43,982 bases of DNA, from positions 1 to 43,982 of the forward strand of contig WSYB01000050.1 of the NCBI GenBank assembly GCA_009773645.1, in the 5' to 3' direction. Shown here piece after piece: positions 10,824-19,669 of the stretch. Every line of letters starts with the position of its first letter. Position 1 is the first letter of the stretch. The notes under the pieces were generated by a model, which did no database searches, had not been told where the DNA came from, and saw nothing but the letters and a program-made list of their open reading frames with translations. The position numbers were made by a program, and so were the translations under genes. This stretch comes from Geobacteraceae bacterium (lineage in GTDB: Bacteria; Desulfobacterota; Desulfuromonadia; Geobacterales; Geobacteraceae).

Positions 10824-11297
10824 ATGCGGCGCGCTGTTTTCCTCGACCGGGACGGTACCGTCAATGTCGAAAAGGAATACCTCTACCTGCCCGAGGATTT
10901 TGAATTCATCCCCGGGGCGCCGCAGGCAATACGGTTGTTAAAGGACGCCGGTTTTTGCGTGATTGTGGTCACCAACCAGTCGGGTGTGGCCAGGGGGTAT
11001 TACGACGAGGCCGCGGTCTCCAGTCTGCATCGGCATATGGATGCCGAACTGGCGAAGTTTGGCGCGAAGGTCGACGCGTATTACTTTTGCCCTCACCATC
11101 CGCAGCACGGCATCGGCGAGTACCGGAAGGAGTGCGATTGTCGCAAGCCGCTGCCGGGGATGCTTCTCCAGGCGGCCGCGGAATTCGCCGTTGACCTGAC
11201 ACGCTCCTACATTATCGGCGACAAGCCGGCGGATGTGGAGGCGGGACTCGCGGGTCAGGACCGGGTACGGGGCCGGGGAAGCCGCAGGACTCCCTGA
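10824..11297 (+). CDS. gmhB: D-glycero-beta-D-manno-heptose 1,7-bisphosphate 7-phosphatase GmhB, C-terminus frameshifted
   Basis: A HAD phosphatase of the histidinol-phosphatase/GmhB type. FLDRDGTVN gives the nucleophile D8 and D10, VVTNQSG is motif II, a Cys/His zinc cluster follows (CPHHP...CDCRKP), and IGDKPADV near 133 is motif IV. The start is the ATG at 10824; the GTG at 10809 is repeat sequence. After AGLAG the frame ends in an arginine-rich tail of no family character. In the +1 frame, bases 11254-11361 encode VRTGYGAGEAAGLP and a helix ending AIINGDV, which is the expected GmhB C-terminus. A short deletion or indel near 11250 therefore moved the last ~35 codons out of frame. All catalytic motifs lie before the break, so partial activity is possible. 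Confidence 0.9.
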   Translation: MRRAVFLDRDGTVNVEKEYLYLPEDFEFIPGAPQAIRLLKDAGFCVIVVTNQSGVARGYYDEAAVSSLHRHMDAELAKFGAKVDAYYFCPHHPQHGIGEYRKECDCRKPLPGMLLQAAAEFAVDLTRSYIIGDKPADVEAGLAGQDRVRGRGSRRTP

Positions 11298-11403
11298 TGG
11301 AGTCCTCTCCTTCTGTGATATATTGGCGGCGGCCCGGGCCATAATCAACGGCGATGTCTGACAATATTAATGTTTGACTCCCTTCCCCGCAGCGTGCTAA
11401 GAA

Positions 11404-11432
11404 TTGTAAGTTTTCCTGCTTTTATGTATAAT
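11404..11432 (+). promoter_or_regulatory. Predicted sigma70 promoter for rfbA
   Basis: TTGTAA at 11404-11409, 17 bp spacer, and a consensus TATAAT at 11427-11432, 28 bases before the ATG at 11461. The gap after gmhB and this promoter suggest that rfbA can start its own transcript. Confidence 0.6.
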
Positions 11433-11460
11433 CTTCACATAGGAAAGGTTGTTTGAACCA

Positions 11461-12360
11461 ATGGCCATAAAAAAAGGGATCGTGCTGGCAGGGGGGGCGG
11501 GGAGCAGGCTCTATCCGTTGACCCTGGTAGCCAGCAAGCAGCTCCAGCCGGTTTACGACAAGCCGATGATCTACTACCCCCTCGCCACCCTGATGATGGC
11601 GGGGATAAACGATATTCTGATCATCTCCACTCCACACGACACTCCCCGTTTTGAGGCCCTGCTGGGGGACGGCTCGCGGTGGGGAATCCGCCTTACCTAC
11701 CAGGTGCAGGCGAAGCCTGCGGGGATCGCCCAGGCGTTCCTGGTGGGTGAGGAGTTTATCAACCGTGATCCGGTCTCTCTTATTCTGGGTGACAATATCT
11801 TTTACGGCAAACTGTGTCTCGACAGGGCGGTTGCTGAATTTACCCACGGGGCCAAGATCTTCGGTTACTACGTGCAGGACCCGGAGCGTTACGGTGTGGT
11901 GGAGTTCGACGCACAGGGACGGGCCGTCGGCATCGAGGAAAAGCCGGCCAGGCCGAAAACCCACTATGCGGTGCCCGGACTCTATCTGTATGATGCCAAG
12001 GTGGTGGAAATTGCCCGGGAACTTAAGCCTTCTCCACGGGGGGAACTGGAAATAACCGACCTGAACCTTGAGTACCTGCGGCGCGGTGAGCTGATGGTGG
12101 AGAAACTGGGCCGGGGGATCGCCTGGCTTGACACCGGCACCCATCAGAGCCTCCTGGAAGCAAGCCATTTTATCGGCACCCTGGAGGCGAGGCAGGGGTT
12201 GAAGATTGCCTGTCTCGAGGAAGTGGCCCTCAGGATGGGGTTCATCGATTGCAAGGGGATGGCGGATGCTATTGCCGCCACACCCAACTCGAGCTACCGC
12301 GATTATCTGGTACGTTTATACAATGAAATGGAGCTTTGCGGAGGGAACCGGAATCTATGA
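11461..12360 (+). CDS. rfbA: Glucose-1-phosphate thymidylyltransferase RfbA
   Basis: A 299-aa nucleotidyltransferase with the pyrophosphorylase signature [11 protein letters not shown] (residues 9-19), the KPMIYYPL segment, LGDNIFYG near 110 and the [16 protein letters not shown] block typical of RfbA/RmlA. It makes dTDP-glucose from dTTP and glucose 1-phosphate, the entry to dTDP-rhamnose and related sugars. The ATG at 11461 is preferred to the TTG at 11449, which lacks room for a Shine-Dalgarno site. It overlaps the next gene by ATGA. rfbB and rfbD are not in the window. Confidence 0.95.
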   Translation: MAIKKGIVLAGGAGSRLYPLTLVASKQLQPVYDKPMIYYPLATLMMAGINDILIISTPHDTPRFEALLGDGSRWGIRLTYQVQAKPAGIAQAFLVGEEFINRDPVSLILGDNIFYGKLCLDRAVAEFTHGAKIFGYYVQDPERYGVVEFDAQGRAVGIEEKPARPKTHYAVPGLYLYDAKVVEIARELKPSPRGELEITDLNLEYLRRGELMVEKLGRGIAWLDTGTHQSLLEASHFIGTLEARQGLKIACLEEVALRMGFIDCKGMADAIAATPNSSYRDYLVRLYNEMELCGGNRNL

Positions 12361-12845
12361 AGAGACAGAGTGAATATATAAAAGGGAAGATCCATGATGT
12401 GGTCGTAAAGCCGCTGGCCAAGTATCTTGACGAGCGGGGGTGGTTGGCCGAGCTGTTCCGGGTGGACGAAATCGATGCCGCGCACATCCCTGCCATGACA
12501 TATATTTCCATGACCCAGCCCGGGGTGGCCCGCGGGCCCCATGAACATGCGGACCAGACCGACTATTTCTGTTTTATCGGCCCGTCCAACTTCAAGGTGT
12601 ACCTTTGGGACAACAGGGACGATTCTCCCTCCGGCGGCATTAAACAGGTCGTGTTTGCGGGAGTCGACAACCCCGTGATAATGATCGTGCCGCCGGGTGT
12701 GGTGCATGCTTACAGGAATATCGGCATCGAGAACGGCATCGTTTTTAATGCGCCGAACCGCCTGTATGCAGGGGAAGGCAAGAAATCCCCGGTGGATGAG
12801 ATACGCCATGAGGATGAGGCGGGCTCTCCTTTTGTTCTTGACTGA
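12357..12845 (+). CDS. dTDP-4-dehydrorhamnose 3,5-epimerase-like cupin (RfbC family)
   Basis: A 162-aa cupin. Family features are the [12 protein letters not shown] metal/catalytic-His-like block, [13 protein letters not shown], and a C-terminus [11 protein letters not shown] typical of RfbC-family proteins. The sequence diverges from standard RfbC in the first half, so it may act on another dTDP-sugar. The ATG overlaps the rfbA stop (ATGA), giving translational coupling and supporting a shared dTDP-sugar pathway. Confidence 0.8.
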   Translation: MKRQSEYIKGKIHDVVVKPLAKYLDERGWLAELFRVDEIDAAHIPAMTYISMTQPGVARGPHEHADQTDYFCFIGPSNFKVYLWDNRDDSPSGGIKQVVFAGVDNPVIMIVPPGVVHAYRNIGIENGIVFNAPNRLYAGEGKKSPVDEIRHEDEAGSPFVLD

Positions 12846-12881
12846 CGGATATCGATTCGGAAATAATTGAGAAAAAACGAC

Positions 12882-12913
12882 GGGAGGGGGGAGACGGATT
12901 GTCTCCCCTTCCC
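12882..12913 (+). terminator. GC-rich hairpin between the dTDP-sugar genes and mreC
   Basis: A purine arm at 12882-12895 pairs with GTCTCCCCTTCCC at 12901-12913 around a 5-nt loop. There is no T-run on the plus strand, so it may be an attenuator or mRNA-processing structure rather than a full terminator. It lies 17 bases before mreC, which has no visible Shine-Dalgarno sequence. Confidence 0.45.
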
Positions 12914-12930
12914 AGTTTGTAGATTATCGC

Positions 12931-13755
12931 ATGTGGGACCTTATTAAAAAATACAGGCTGTACCTGTTTGCCGCGATCATCCTCCTTTCGGCGTTCATCT
13001 TCTATTCCCTTAATCTGAGGAATAAGGAACATGCCAATCCGTTTGAAAGGGGGGTGATTAATGTACTGGCGCCCTTGTATGGAGCGGCATCCGGGGTGAA
13101 CGGTATTGTTGCCGGCACATGGTCCGACTATGTGAATCTCCTGGGAGTGCGCACGGAAAACAAGCAACTGCGGGAGAGCATCAAGATCTTGAATTCACGG
13201 GTGCTGGAGAGCCGTGAGGCGGCTCTGGCCAATGAGCGGTTGAAGAGGCTCCTGGACCTGAAAAATTCGATGCAAGCCCCTTCTCTGGCTGCGGCGGTCA
13301 TCGGTGAAGACGGTGCACCCTGGTTCAAAACCATCATTATCGACCGGGGCGAAACCGATGGTCTGAGGGAAGGGATGCCGGTCATTGCAGCAGAAGGGGC
13401 AGTCGGACAGGTGGTCAAGGTGGCTCTCAAGAGTTCCAGAGTTCTTCTGTTAACCGACCATGCCAGCGGTATTGCCGGGGTAGTGCAGCGCTCCAGGGCG
13501 AGGGGAGTGGTGAAAGGGAAGGGAGGGGGACGCTGTGCCCTCGAATTTGCCCTGCGCGAGGACGATGTGAAGGTCGGGGACACCATCATTACATCCGGAA
13601 TAGGTGGAATATTTCCCAAGGGGCTCCCCATAGGCGAGATAACCATGGTGAAAAAGGGGGACTACGGCATTTTCCAGACCGTAGACGTTCGCCCGGCAGT
13701 CAATGTCACCAGGCTTGAAGAGGTGCTGGTGCTTATGCAGCAGAATCATGATTGA
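12931..13755 (+). CDS. mreC: Rod shape-determining protein MreC
   Basis: A 274-aa bitopic membrane protein. One N-terminal membrane helix (YLFAAIILLSAFIFYSL), a coiled coil at about 65-100, then the periplasmic beta domain with DRGETDGLREGMPVI, LLTDHASGIAG and ITSGIGGIFPKGLPIGEI. It links MreB filaments to the periplasmic cell-wall machinery. It overlaps mreD by 8 nt. Confidence 0.96.
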   Translation: MWDLIKKYRLYLFAAIILLSAFIFYSLNLRNKEHANPFERGVINVLAPLYGAASGVNGIVAGTWSDYVNLLGVRTENKQLRESIKILNSRVLESREAALANERLKRLLDLKNSMQAPSLAAAVIGEDGAPWFKTIIIDRGETDGLREGMPVIAAEGAVGQVVKVALKSSRVLLLTDHASGIAGVVQRSRARGVVKGKGGGRCALEFALREDDVKVGDTIITSGIGGIFPKGLPIGEITMVKKGDYGIFQTVDVRPAVNVTRLEEVLVLMQQNHD

Positions 13756-14236
13756 GATCGTAAAAATTTTTCTGATTATCGTTGTTGCGCTTCTTTTGCA
13801 GGTAACGCTTTTCCCCGCCTACCTTGCGGACCCGTTCAAGCCCAACCTCCTCATTATTATCGTCGTATCCCTGGGGCTCAGGTGGACGGTCCGGTGCGGC
13901 GGATGTTTTGCATTTCTGCTGGGGCTCGTCCTGGACTGTTTCAGTGGTATGTACCTGGGGCTCAACGGTTTTTCCTTCCTCTGTATATATCTCCTGTTGG
14001 AACAAATGTCCGACCGCCTTTATACGGACAGCCTCCATCTCATGATCCTGGTGGTTTTTCTCGCGACAGTTGCCAACGGCCTCGTACATCTTCTGCTCCT
14101 CCTCGTCTTTTCTGCGGCAAAAGGCGTCTATACATCGCTCCTCCCCGGCCTTCTTCCCCAGGGACTGGTCAATGCCCTGGCCGCCTCCATAATTTTCGGT
14201 TTCTCCTCTTTTGGAACCACGGAGGAGGGTAAATGA
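13748..14236 (+). CDS. mreD: Rod shape-determining protein MreD
   Basis: A 162-aa integral membrane protein with about five hydrophobic segments, starting MIEIVKIFLIIVVALLLQ. The ATG at 13748 lies inside the end of mreC and fits family length better than the upstream frame opening. LGLVLDCFSGMYLGLNGFSF is the typical MreD segment. It overlaps mrdA by ATGA. Confidence 0.93.
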   Translation: MIEIVKIFLIIVVALLLQVTLFPAYLADPFKPNLLIIIVVSLGLRWTVRCGGCFAFLLGLVLDCFSGMYLGLNGFSFLCIYLLLEQMSDRLYTDSLHLMILVVFLATVANGLVHLLLLLVFSAAKGVYTSLLPGLLPQGLVNALAASIIFGFSSFGTTEEGK

Positions 14237-16122
14237 GCGAACAGCGCTACGTACGAGAAAGTCAGGAGTCCGGCAGGCGGATTTTCGGGCTTTCTGTCGC
14301 GGCAGGGGCTATGTTCTTCCTGCTGTTTACCAGACTTTGGTATCTGCAAATCATAGAGTCAGACAGGCTTCTGGACCTTTCGGAAAGTAACCGGCTGAGA
14401 TTTGTGCCGATCGCGGCTTCGCGAGGAGCCATCCTGGACAGGAACGGTAAGGTTCTCGTGAGCAATACCCCGTCGTTCAGCGTTGCTGTAGTGCCGCAGG
14501 ATGTGAAAGACAAAGATGAGCTGATCGGCCGTCTCGCAAAATACCTCAATCTGGACCGATCGGAACTGATGGAAAAATGGGAAAAGGGAAAGGGGCGGGC
14601 CAAATATTATCCCGTCATTATCGCGTCGGGGATTACCCGTGACCAAGTTGAGTTTCTCGAGGAGAACCGCTTGCGGCTTCCCGGCGTTGATATAGAGATG
14701 AAGCCGATCAGGGAATATCCAAATGACCAACTGGCGGCGCATCTGCTCGGTTATCTGGCGGAGATATCCGAACAGGAACTGGAGAACGAGGCGTTTAAGG
14801 AGTATAACCCCGGCGATTATACGGGCAAGAGCGGCATTGAACGGAGCTGGGAACGTGAACTGCACGGCACCGACGGCGGTCGTCAGATAGAGGTTGACGC
14901 ACGGGGGAGGTATTTGAGGACCGTCAGTGAAACGACCCCTGAGATCGGCAACAGTGTCGTGCTGACTGTCGACCTGGAAATTCAGAAGCGTGCCGAACAG
15001 GCCTTTGGCGATAAGGCCGGCGCTGCCGTGGCGATGGATGTGAACAGCGGTGAAATTCTCGCCTTTGTCAGCAATCCCGGTTTTGACCCGGCCCTTTTTA
15101 CCGGCAGGATGTCTCCCGCCCAGTGGAAAGAATATCTGGACGACAAGCGCCACCCTTTGGAAAACAAGGCGTTGAAGGGGCAGTATCCGCCCGGTTCGAC
15201 CTTCAAGATCGTCACTGCCCTGGCAGGACTTGAAGAGGGTCTTATAGACGAAAACAGCACAGTGGTGTGTACGGGGTCGCATACCATGGGACGTGACAGA
15301 TTCAAATGCTGGGAGAAGAAAGGTCACGGTGCGGTAAATCTGAAGAGGGCGATTAAGGAATCGTGTGATGTCTATTTTTACCAGCTTGGTGAGCGGCTGG
15401 GAGTTGACAAGATCGCAGCTTATGCCAGGAGATTGGGTTTGGGGGAGCGGCTTGGGGTGGGACTCGAGAATGAAAAAGGAGGCCTGATTCCAACCTCGGA
15501 ATGGAAGGAAAAAAAGTACAAAAAGAAATGGTATCGCGGTGAAACCCTGCCGGTCGCCATCGGGCAGGGGTATACCCTTATGACCCCCATTCAGCTGGCT
15601 TCCATGATAGCGACCGTAGCGAATGAAGGGACGGTCCACCGGCCGTACCTGGTTAAACGGATCGTGGACCGGGATGGTAAGGTGATAAAGGAGTTTACCC
15701 CGCAGGTCCTGCGAAAAGCGGTGTTCAAGCCGGGCAGTTTAAATGCTGTAAAGGAGGGGCTGTTGGCCGTAGTCAATGAACCCAAGGGAACCGGTGGCGG
15801 GGCACGGCTGTACGAGGTTAAGGTTGCGGGAAAAACCGGCACTTCCCAGGTGGTGAAGTTGCGCGTCGACAAAGGGAATATCCCCTATCAGTACCGGGAT
15901 CACGCCCTTTTTGTGGCGTTTGCGCCCTATGAAAAACCGGAAGTGGCAGTGGCTGTGGTGATAGAACATGGCGAGCACGGGGGGGCTGCGGCGGCACCCG
16001 TTGCCGGAAGCATTCTGCGGGCGTATTTTGAAGGCAAAGGGGTTATCAGGAAGCCGGTGAAAGACGAGGTGACGGCTGATGATGAAACGGAAGAGAGTCC
16101 TGATACGATAGGAGAAGAGTAG
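14233..16122 (+). CDS. mrdA: Penicillin-binding protein 2 (elongasome transpeptidase)
   Basis: A 629-aa class B PBP. One N-terminal membrane helix (about 20-40), the dimerisation/pedestal domain, then the transpeptidase domain with active-site STFK (Ser322), SCD (377-379, the usual SxN equivalent in PBP2) and KTGT (534-537). It cross-links peptidoglycan during cell elongation together with RodA. The C-terminal ~25 residues are acidic. The start overlaps mreD by ATGA. Confidence 0.96.
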   Translation: MSEQRYVRESQESGRRIFGLSVAAGAMFFLLFTRLWYLQIIESDRLLDLSESNRLRFVPIAASRGAILDRNGKVLVSNTPSFSVAVVPQDVKDKDELIGRLAKYLNLDRSELMEKWEKGKGRAKYYPVIIASGITRDQVEFLEENRLRLPGVDIEMKPIREYPNDQLAAHLLGYLAEISEQELENEAFKEYNPGDYTGKSGIERSWERELHGTDGGRQIEVDARGRYLRTVSETTPEIGNSVVLTVDLEIQKRAEQAFGDKAGAAVAMDVNSGEILAFVSNPGFDPALFTGRMSPAQWKEYLDDKRHPLENKALKGQYPPGSTFKIVTALAGLEEGLIDENSTVVCTGSHTMGRDRFKCWEKKGHGAVNLKRAIKESCDVYFYQLGERLGVDKIAAYARRLGLGERLGVGLENEKGGLIPTSEWKEKKYKKKWYRGETLPVAIGQGYTLMTPIQLASMIATVANEGTVHRPYLVKRIVDRDGKVIKEFTPQVLRKAVFKPGSLNAVKEGLLAVVNEPKGTGGGARLYEVKVAGKTGTSQVVKLRVDKGNIPYQYRDHALFVAFAPYEKPEVAVAVVIEHGEHGGAAAAPVAGSILRAYFEGKGVIRKPVKDEVTADDETEESPDTIGEE

Positions 16123-16140
16123 TTGAGTTGTTCTGAACCT

Positions 16141-16201
16141 GTGAAACGTGAAGGGTGAAGGGTGAAAAAGACTTTTTCACTTTTCACTGTTCACTGTTCA
16201 C
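16141..16201. repeat. Heptad inverted repeat locus 5 (GTGAAGG word)
   Basis: Four direct units (GTGAAAC, GTGAAGG twice, GTGAAAA) at 16141-16168 and four reverse-complement units at 16174-16201, separated by about five bases. The whole locus folds into a near-continuous hairpin between mrdA and rodA. It could act as an attenuator that separates their expression. Confidence 0.85.
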
Positions 16202-16215
16202 GATTTTGAGGTGTT

Positions 16216-17316
16216 ATGTTAGACAGACGGCTTATTACGAATTTTGACTGGACACTGATCGGGCTGGTACTCTTGATTTCCGCAATCGGGGTTCTCAATA
16301 TCTACAGCGCATCGGCTTCCTATAAAGTAATCGGGGCGCCGTACGCGTTAAAGCAGTGTTACTGGATTTTAACCGGCCTTGTTCTCATCGTGATCGTCTG
16401 CAGTGTCGATTACCACCTGTTGGAAGATGTCGCTTACTGGTTCTACGGGGTGGTGCTGGCGCTTCTCGTTGTGGTTCTGGTCGCCGGCAAAACTTCCATG
16501 GGGGCCACCCGATGGCTGCATCTGGGTTTTATCAACATCCAGCCTTCAGAGCCGATGAAGATCGTCATTATCATGGCCTTTGCCCGTTTTTTTGCCGGCT
16601 TCCCCGTTCTCCGGAAACTCACGATACGTGATATTCTCTATCCGCTCCTCCTTCTGGGAGGACCCGCGCTTTTGATCATGAAGCAGCCGGACCTTGGGAC
16701 CGCCATACTGGTGATCCTGGTAGCCTCCTCCATGATGCTGTACGTAGGGGTGAGGTGGACCGCGCTGGTATCGGTTTTCCTGACGGCGCTGCCGGTTTTT
16801 TATCTGGGATGGCAGCGCTATCTGCGGGATTACCAGAAAGCCCGCATTCTCAACTTTTTGGATCCGGAACGGGACCCCCTCGGAAGCGGCTACCACATCA
16901 TTCAAAGTGAGATAGCGGTCGGTTCCGGCGGTCTTTCAGGCAAGGGGTTTTTGCACGGGACCCAGACCCAGCTCCGTTTTCTTCCCGAGCAGCATACCGA
17001 TTTCGCCTTTTCGGTCTTCTCCGAGGAATGGGGATTTATCGGCTGTCTGGTTATGCTGTGCCTCTACTTTTTTCTGATCCTGTGGGGACTCCAGATCGCC
17101 GGCAGATGCAATGATCGTTTCGGCAGCCTGATGGCGGTAGGGGTGACGGCGATGCTCTTCTGGCATATGGTGATCAATGTCGGGATGGTGATCGGTCTCT
17201 TCCCCGTGGTGGGGGTCCCGTTGCCGTTCTTTTCCTACGGCGGGACCTCCATGGTTACGTCCATGGTCGGGGTGGGGATACTGCTCAACGTCAGCATGCG
17301 CAGGTTCATGTTCTGA
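16216..17316 (+). CDS. rodA: RodA, SEDS-family peptidoglycan glycosyltransferase
   Basis: A 366-aa protein with about ten membrane segments. Seen in the sequence are LNIYSASASYK after the first helix, GATRWL, the PSEPMK segment, KQPDLGTAIL, FLPEQHTDFAFSVFSEEWGF (the SEDS signature with its conserved Glu/Asp) and PLPFFSYGGTSM near the end. It polymerises glycan strands from lipid II with PBP2. GAGGTG precedes the ATG. Last gene of the shape operon; a hairpin follows. Confidence 0.96.
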   Translation: MLDRRLITNFDWTLIGLVLLISAIGVLNIYSASASYKVIGAPYALKQCYWILTGLVLIVIVCSVDYHLLEDVAYWFYGVVLALLVVVLVAGKTSMGATRWLHLGFINIQPSEPMKIVIIMAFARFFAGFPVLRKLTIRDILYPLLLLGGPALLIMKQPDLGTAILVILVASSMMLYVGVRWTALVSVFLTALPVFYLGWQRYLRDYQKARILNFLDPERDPLGSGYHIIQSEIAVGSGGLSGKGFLHGTQTQLRFLPEQHTDFAFSVFSEEWGFIGCLVMLCLYFFLILWGLQIAGRCNDRFGSLMAVGVTAMLFWHMVINVGMVIGLFPVVGVPLPFFSYGGTSMVTSMVGVGILLNVSMRRFMF

Positions 17317-17340
17317 CGGTATTCAGTACCGCAAAAAGAT

Positions 17341-17386
17341 AATCCCTGAAGAGCCGCTGCGGTGCACCGGCGACCCTTCGGGGATT
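17341..17386. terminator. Bidirectional terminator-like hairpin after rodA
   Basis: AATCCCTGAAG at 17341-17351 pairs with CTTCGGGGATT at 17376-17386. The minus-strand side continues into a T-run (complement of AAAAAG at 17334-17339). It separates convergent rodA and the minus-strand lipoprotein gene. Confidence 0.6.
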
Positions 17387-17421
17387 TAATGTATTGTCAC
17401 CTGCTTCGGGCGGCAGCGCAG

Positions 17422-18756
17422 CTATTGTGTTGTAAAGCTCCAGGTAAATAAAACCCTATTGCCTGTCAAATCCAAATCCGCGAAAGTAAAGGTATATTTG
17501 TATCCGGATTTAAGATTGGTTGTCGGAGTCATGGTTGCCGTTGTATTGCCGTCAGCAAATACAACGGGCGCGGGCCTGCCGTCTATCGTTCCGGCAGCAA
17601 AGGAGATCACCGGTTCACTGAAGGTTAAAGAGATTTTCGTATTGACCGGGATATTAGAAGCTCCCGGCTGAGGGTTGACGGAACCGATGATAACAGTTGG
17701 AGGCGTCGTATCCGCCGTTGAACCGGTGGTAAAGCTCCAGGTGTAATCGGCGGTCATCGCATTTCCTTGCAGGTCCTTTACCCCGGCCTTGATGGTGGCC
17801 GCGTATGTGGTGCCGGTTGCGAGATTGCCGGACGGCCTGAAGATGGCTATCCTGTTCATGGCGTCAATGGAAACGGTGCCCGTCACGTTTCCTGCCGAGC
17901 TCGTAAGGGTAAACGTTGTGTCATTGATCGTAGTGGGGTCCATCGCCTTGCTGAAGTTTACGAGAACCCCGCTGTTAATGGCGACTCCGGTGGCATCAGT
18001 GGCAGGAATGGTGGAGCTCACCGTCGGCGGGGTGATGTCCGGTGCAGGCCCCGTAGATGTGGTGAAATTCCAGGTGTAATTGACCGCGATGACATTCCCC
18101 GCCAGGTCCTTTGCCCCGGTCGTGATGGTGGCCGTGTACGCGGCGCCGGCCGCGAGGCTGCCGGACGGCCTTAAGATGGCCGTCTTTGATGGAACGTCAT
18201 AGGATATGGTTCCCTCAACGCCGGCGACGGTGAAGGTGGCAGCGTCGATGGTTGCAGGGTCCATCGCCTCACTGAAGGTTGCAGCAATTGCGCTGTTCAC
18301 GGCCACTTCCGCGGCGTTGTGGATTGGTGTGGTGGCAATCACCGTCGGCGCCGTGGTATCAGGCCCGGTAGTAAAGCTCCAGGTATAATTTGCCGCCATT
18401 GCACCCCCAGCCAGGTCCTTTGCCCTGGTCGTGACGGTGGCCGTGTATTGGGTGTCGGCGGCGAGGCCGGAGGGCATAAAGATGGCGGTCCTGGATGTGG
18501 CGTCATAGGATACGGTTCCCGTCACCCCGGCGACGGTGAATGAGGCGGCGTCGATGGTTTGAGGGTCCATCGCTTTGCTGAAGGTGGCGGTGATGACGCT
18601 GTTCATGGCGACCCCGCTGACATTATTTGCAGGGGTTGTGGAACTCACCGTCGCTGCCACGATGCCCGTAGGTCCGCCGCCACCTCCCCCGCCGCATCCG
18701 GCTGCAAAGACGATCAGCAGCAGTGCTCCCCACCAGTTTGTAATAATTTTTTTCAT
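17422..18756 (-). CDS. Lipoprotein with four SbsA-type Ig-like (Big_5) repeats
   Basis: A 444-aa protein starting MKKIITNWWGALLLIVF with lipobox AAGC followed by a glycine run. The upstream frame opening (18879) is rejected because the signal peptide begins at 18756. Four repeats of ~100 residues follow: three with PTV..T.P...A.GVA.NS...ATFS.AMDP.TI...TFT...GTVSYD...AIF.PSG.L..GT.YTATI...KDL.GN....YTWSFTT, and a diverged fourth. Such Ig-like repeats occur in surface and S-layer-associated proteins. No enzyme domain, so probably structural or adhesive. Confidence 0.88.
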   Translation of the reverse strand: MKKIITNWWGALLLIVFAAGCGGGGGGGPTGIVAATVSSTTPANNVSGVAMNSVITATFSKAMDPQTIDAASFTVAGVTGTVSYDATSRTAIFMPSGLAADTQYTATVTTRAKDLAGGAMAANYTWSFTTGPDTTAPTVIATTPIHNAAEVAVNSAIAATFSEAMDPATIDAATFTVAGVEGTISYDVPSKTAILRPSGSLAAGAAYTATITTGAKDLAGNVIAVNYTWNFTTSTGPAPDITPPTVSSTIPATDATGVAINSGVLVNFSKAMDPTTINDTTFTLTSSAGNVTGTVSIDAMNRIAIFRPSGNLATGTTYAATIKAGVKDLQGNAMTADYTWSFTTGSTADTTPPTVIIGSVNPQPGASNIPVNTKISLTFSEPVISFAAGTIDGRPAPVVFADGNTTATMTPTTNLKSGYKYTFTFADLDLTGNRVLFTWSFTTQ

Positions 18757-18938
18757 ACCCGTTTTCCCTTTTATTGAATAGTAATAATCGTTTCGTGCTT
18801 CCAAGAGAAGACGTGACTCTGCCCGACGTTCTTGAGGGCAGGCATCGAAGTGTGATGGAGTCGTGTGCTTCCCGGGCAAATTTTGTAAACGTATTCTAAC
18901 TAAAAAGGTGTATTTGGTAAATATATATTTCGTTGTTG

Positions 18939-18984
18939 AAAAAAAAGGGCCTGCAGTTCCGGCATGACCGGTTGTGCAGACCCC
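18939..18984 (-). terminator. Rho-independent terminator (minus strand)
   Basis: Read on the minus strand, a GC-rich stem (GGGTCTGCA pairing with TGCAGGCCC, with an inner CCGG/CCGG pair) is followed by eight T. It lies 56 nt past the stop of the small gene at 19040-19249 and is well placed to end that transcript. Confidence 0.8.
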
Positions 18985-19039
18985 TTATTTGTACCTGATT
19001 TGTATTTTCAGCAGGTTTATATTGTGACCCCTGCTTATC

Positions 19040-19249
19040 TCACTTCTGAATAACGGTCCGGTAAGGGGCCGGGGAAAAGCCGAAAAAGAAGGCGCTGCAC
19101 CCCTTGATAAAGTTCTCCATAAAGGCGCCTGCGGCGGCCGGTTTGAAGGCCGAAGCTTTCGCTTTCGCCTTGCTGTCACGCCTCGCCAGGTTGATTCCGG
19201 TTCCGGCAAGTGCAGCGCGCCATCCTTTACTGTTAGCCGAATCTGCCAT
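19040..19249 (-). CDS. Small basic protein of unknown function, 69 aa
   Basis: Not a recognised family. Support for a real gene: GGAGG seven bases before the ATG on the minus strand, a complete frame, and a strong terminator 56 nt downstream. The N-terminal half is rich in Lys/Ala/Arg (RRDSKAKAKASAFK); the C-terminal half is hydrophobic with FFFGFSPAP. No signal peptide and no cysteine pair. The alternative frame at 18985-19278 lacks a comparable ribosome-binding site. Confidence 0.6.
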   Translation of the reverse strand: MADSANSKGWRAALAGTGINLARRDSKAKAKASAFKPAAAGAFMENFIKGCSAFFFGFSPAPYRTVIQK

Positions 19250-19669
19250 GGTGTAGCCTCCATTTGTATCGGTCGCATGTTTTATCGCATTGGGTTAATG
19301 ACCAAACTTAAAGCAACATTCATACCGATGTTTTAGAATTTTGTAATCCATCATATTTTCCTAAAAAAACAAATAGTTAAGCTGCGTATTGTGTAAATGC
19401 GAAGTTCTGCTGGTTGTAATAATTCGCATTTCTGCAAACCAGGTTATATGATTGGTGGGTGGGGATGGTTCGGTGAAAGGGGAGCGGTGGGATGTGTGGA
19501 CAAAAAATACGTGTAATTCAAGCTGGTTATAGTATTGATTGCAGGAAAGGTAAGTTTTTGCATGAATGCAAAAAATAAAACGGGTTATTTGCAAACGTAC
19601 GAATTTGCTACTGCCGGGTATAATGCAAAAACGCAGAGGCGAAGAGAAAGGCATTTTTCACGAATTTTC
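19250..19669. other. AT-rich intergenic stretch, no gene seen
   Basis: Short open frames occur on both strands, but none has a ribosome-binding site or family resemblance. A promoter for the 69-aa gene is expected just above 19270 but was not clear. Confidence 0.4.

Noticed and set aside
14359-15639. 426-aa minus-strand frame opposite mrdA
   Set aside because: Shadow of PBP2; no ribosome-binding site or motif.
17341-17386. Riboswitch (c-di-GMP type) after rodA
   Set aside because: Sequence lacks the conserved riboswitch core; a simple bidirectional terminator explains it.
18985-19278. 97-aa minus-strand frame overlapping the 69-aa gene
   Set aside because: No ribosome-binding site; the 69-aa frame has GGAGG at ideal spacing.
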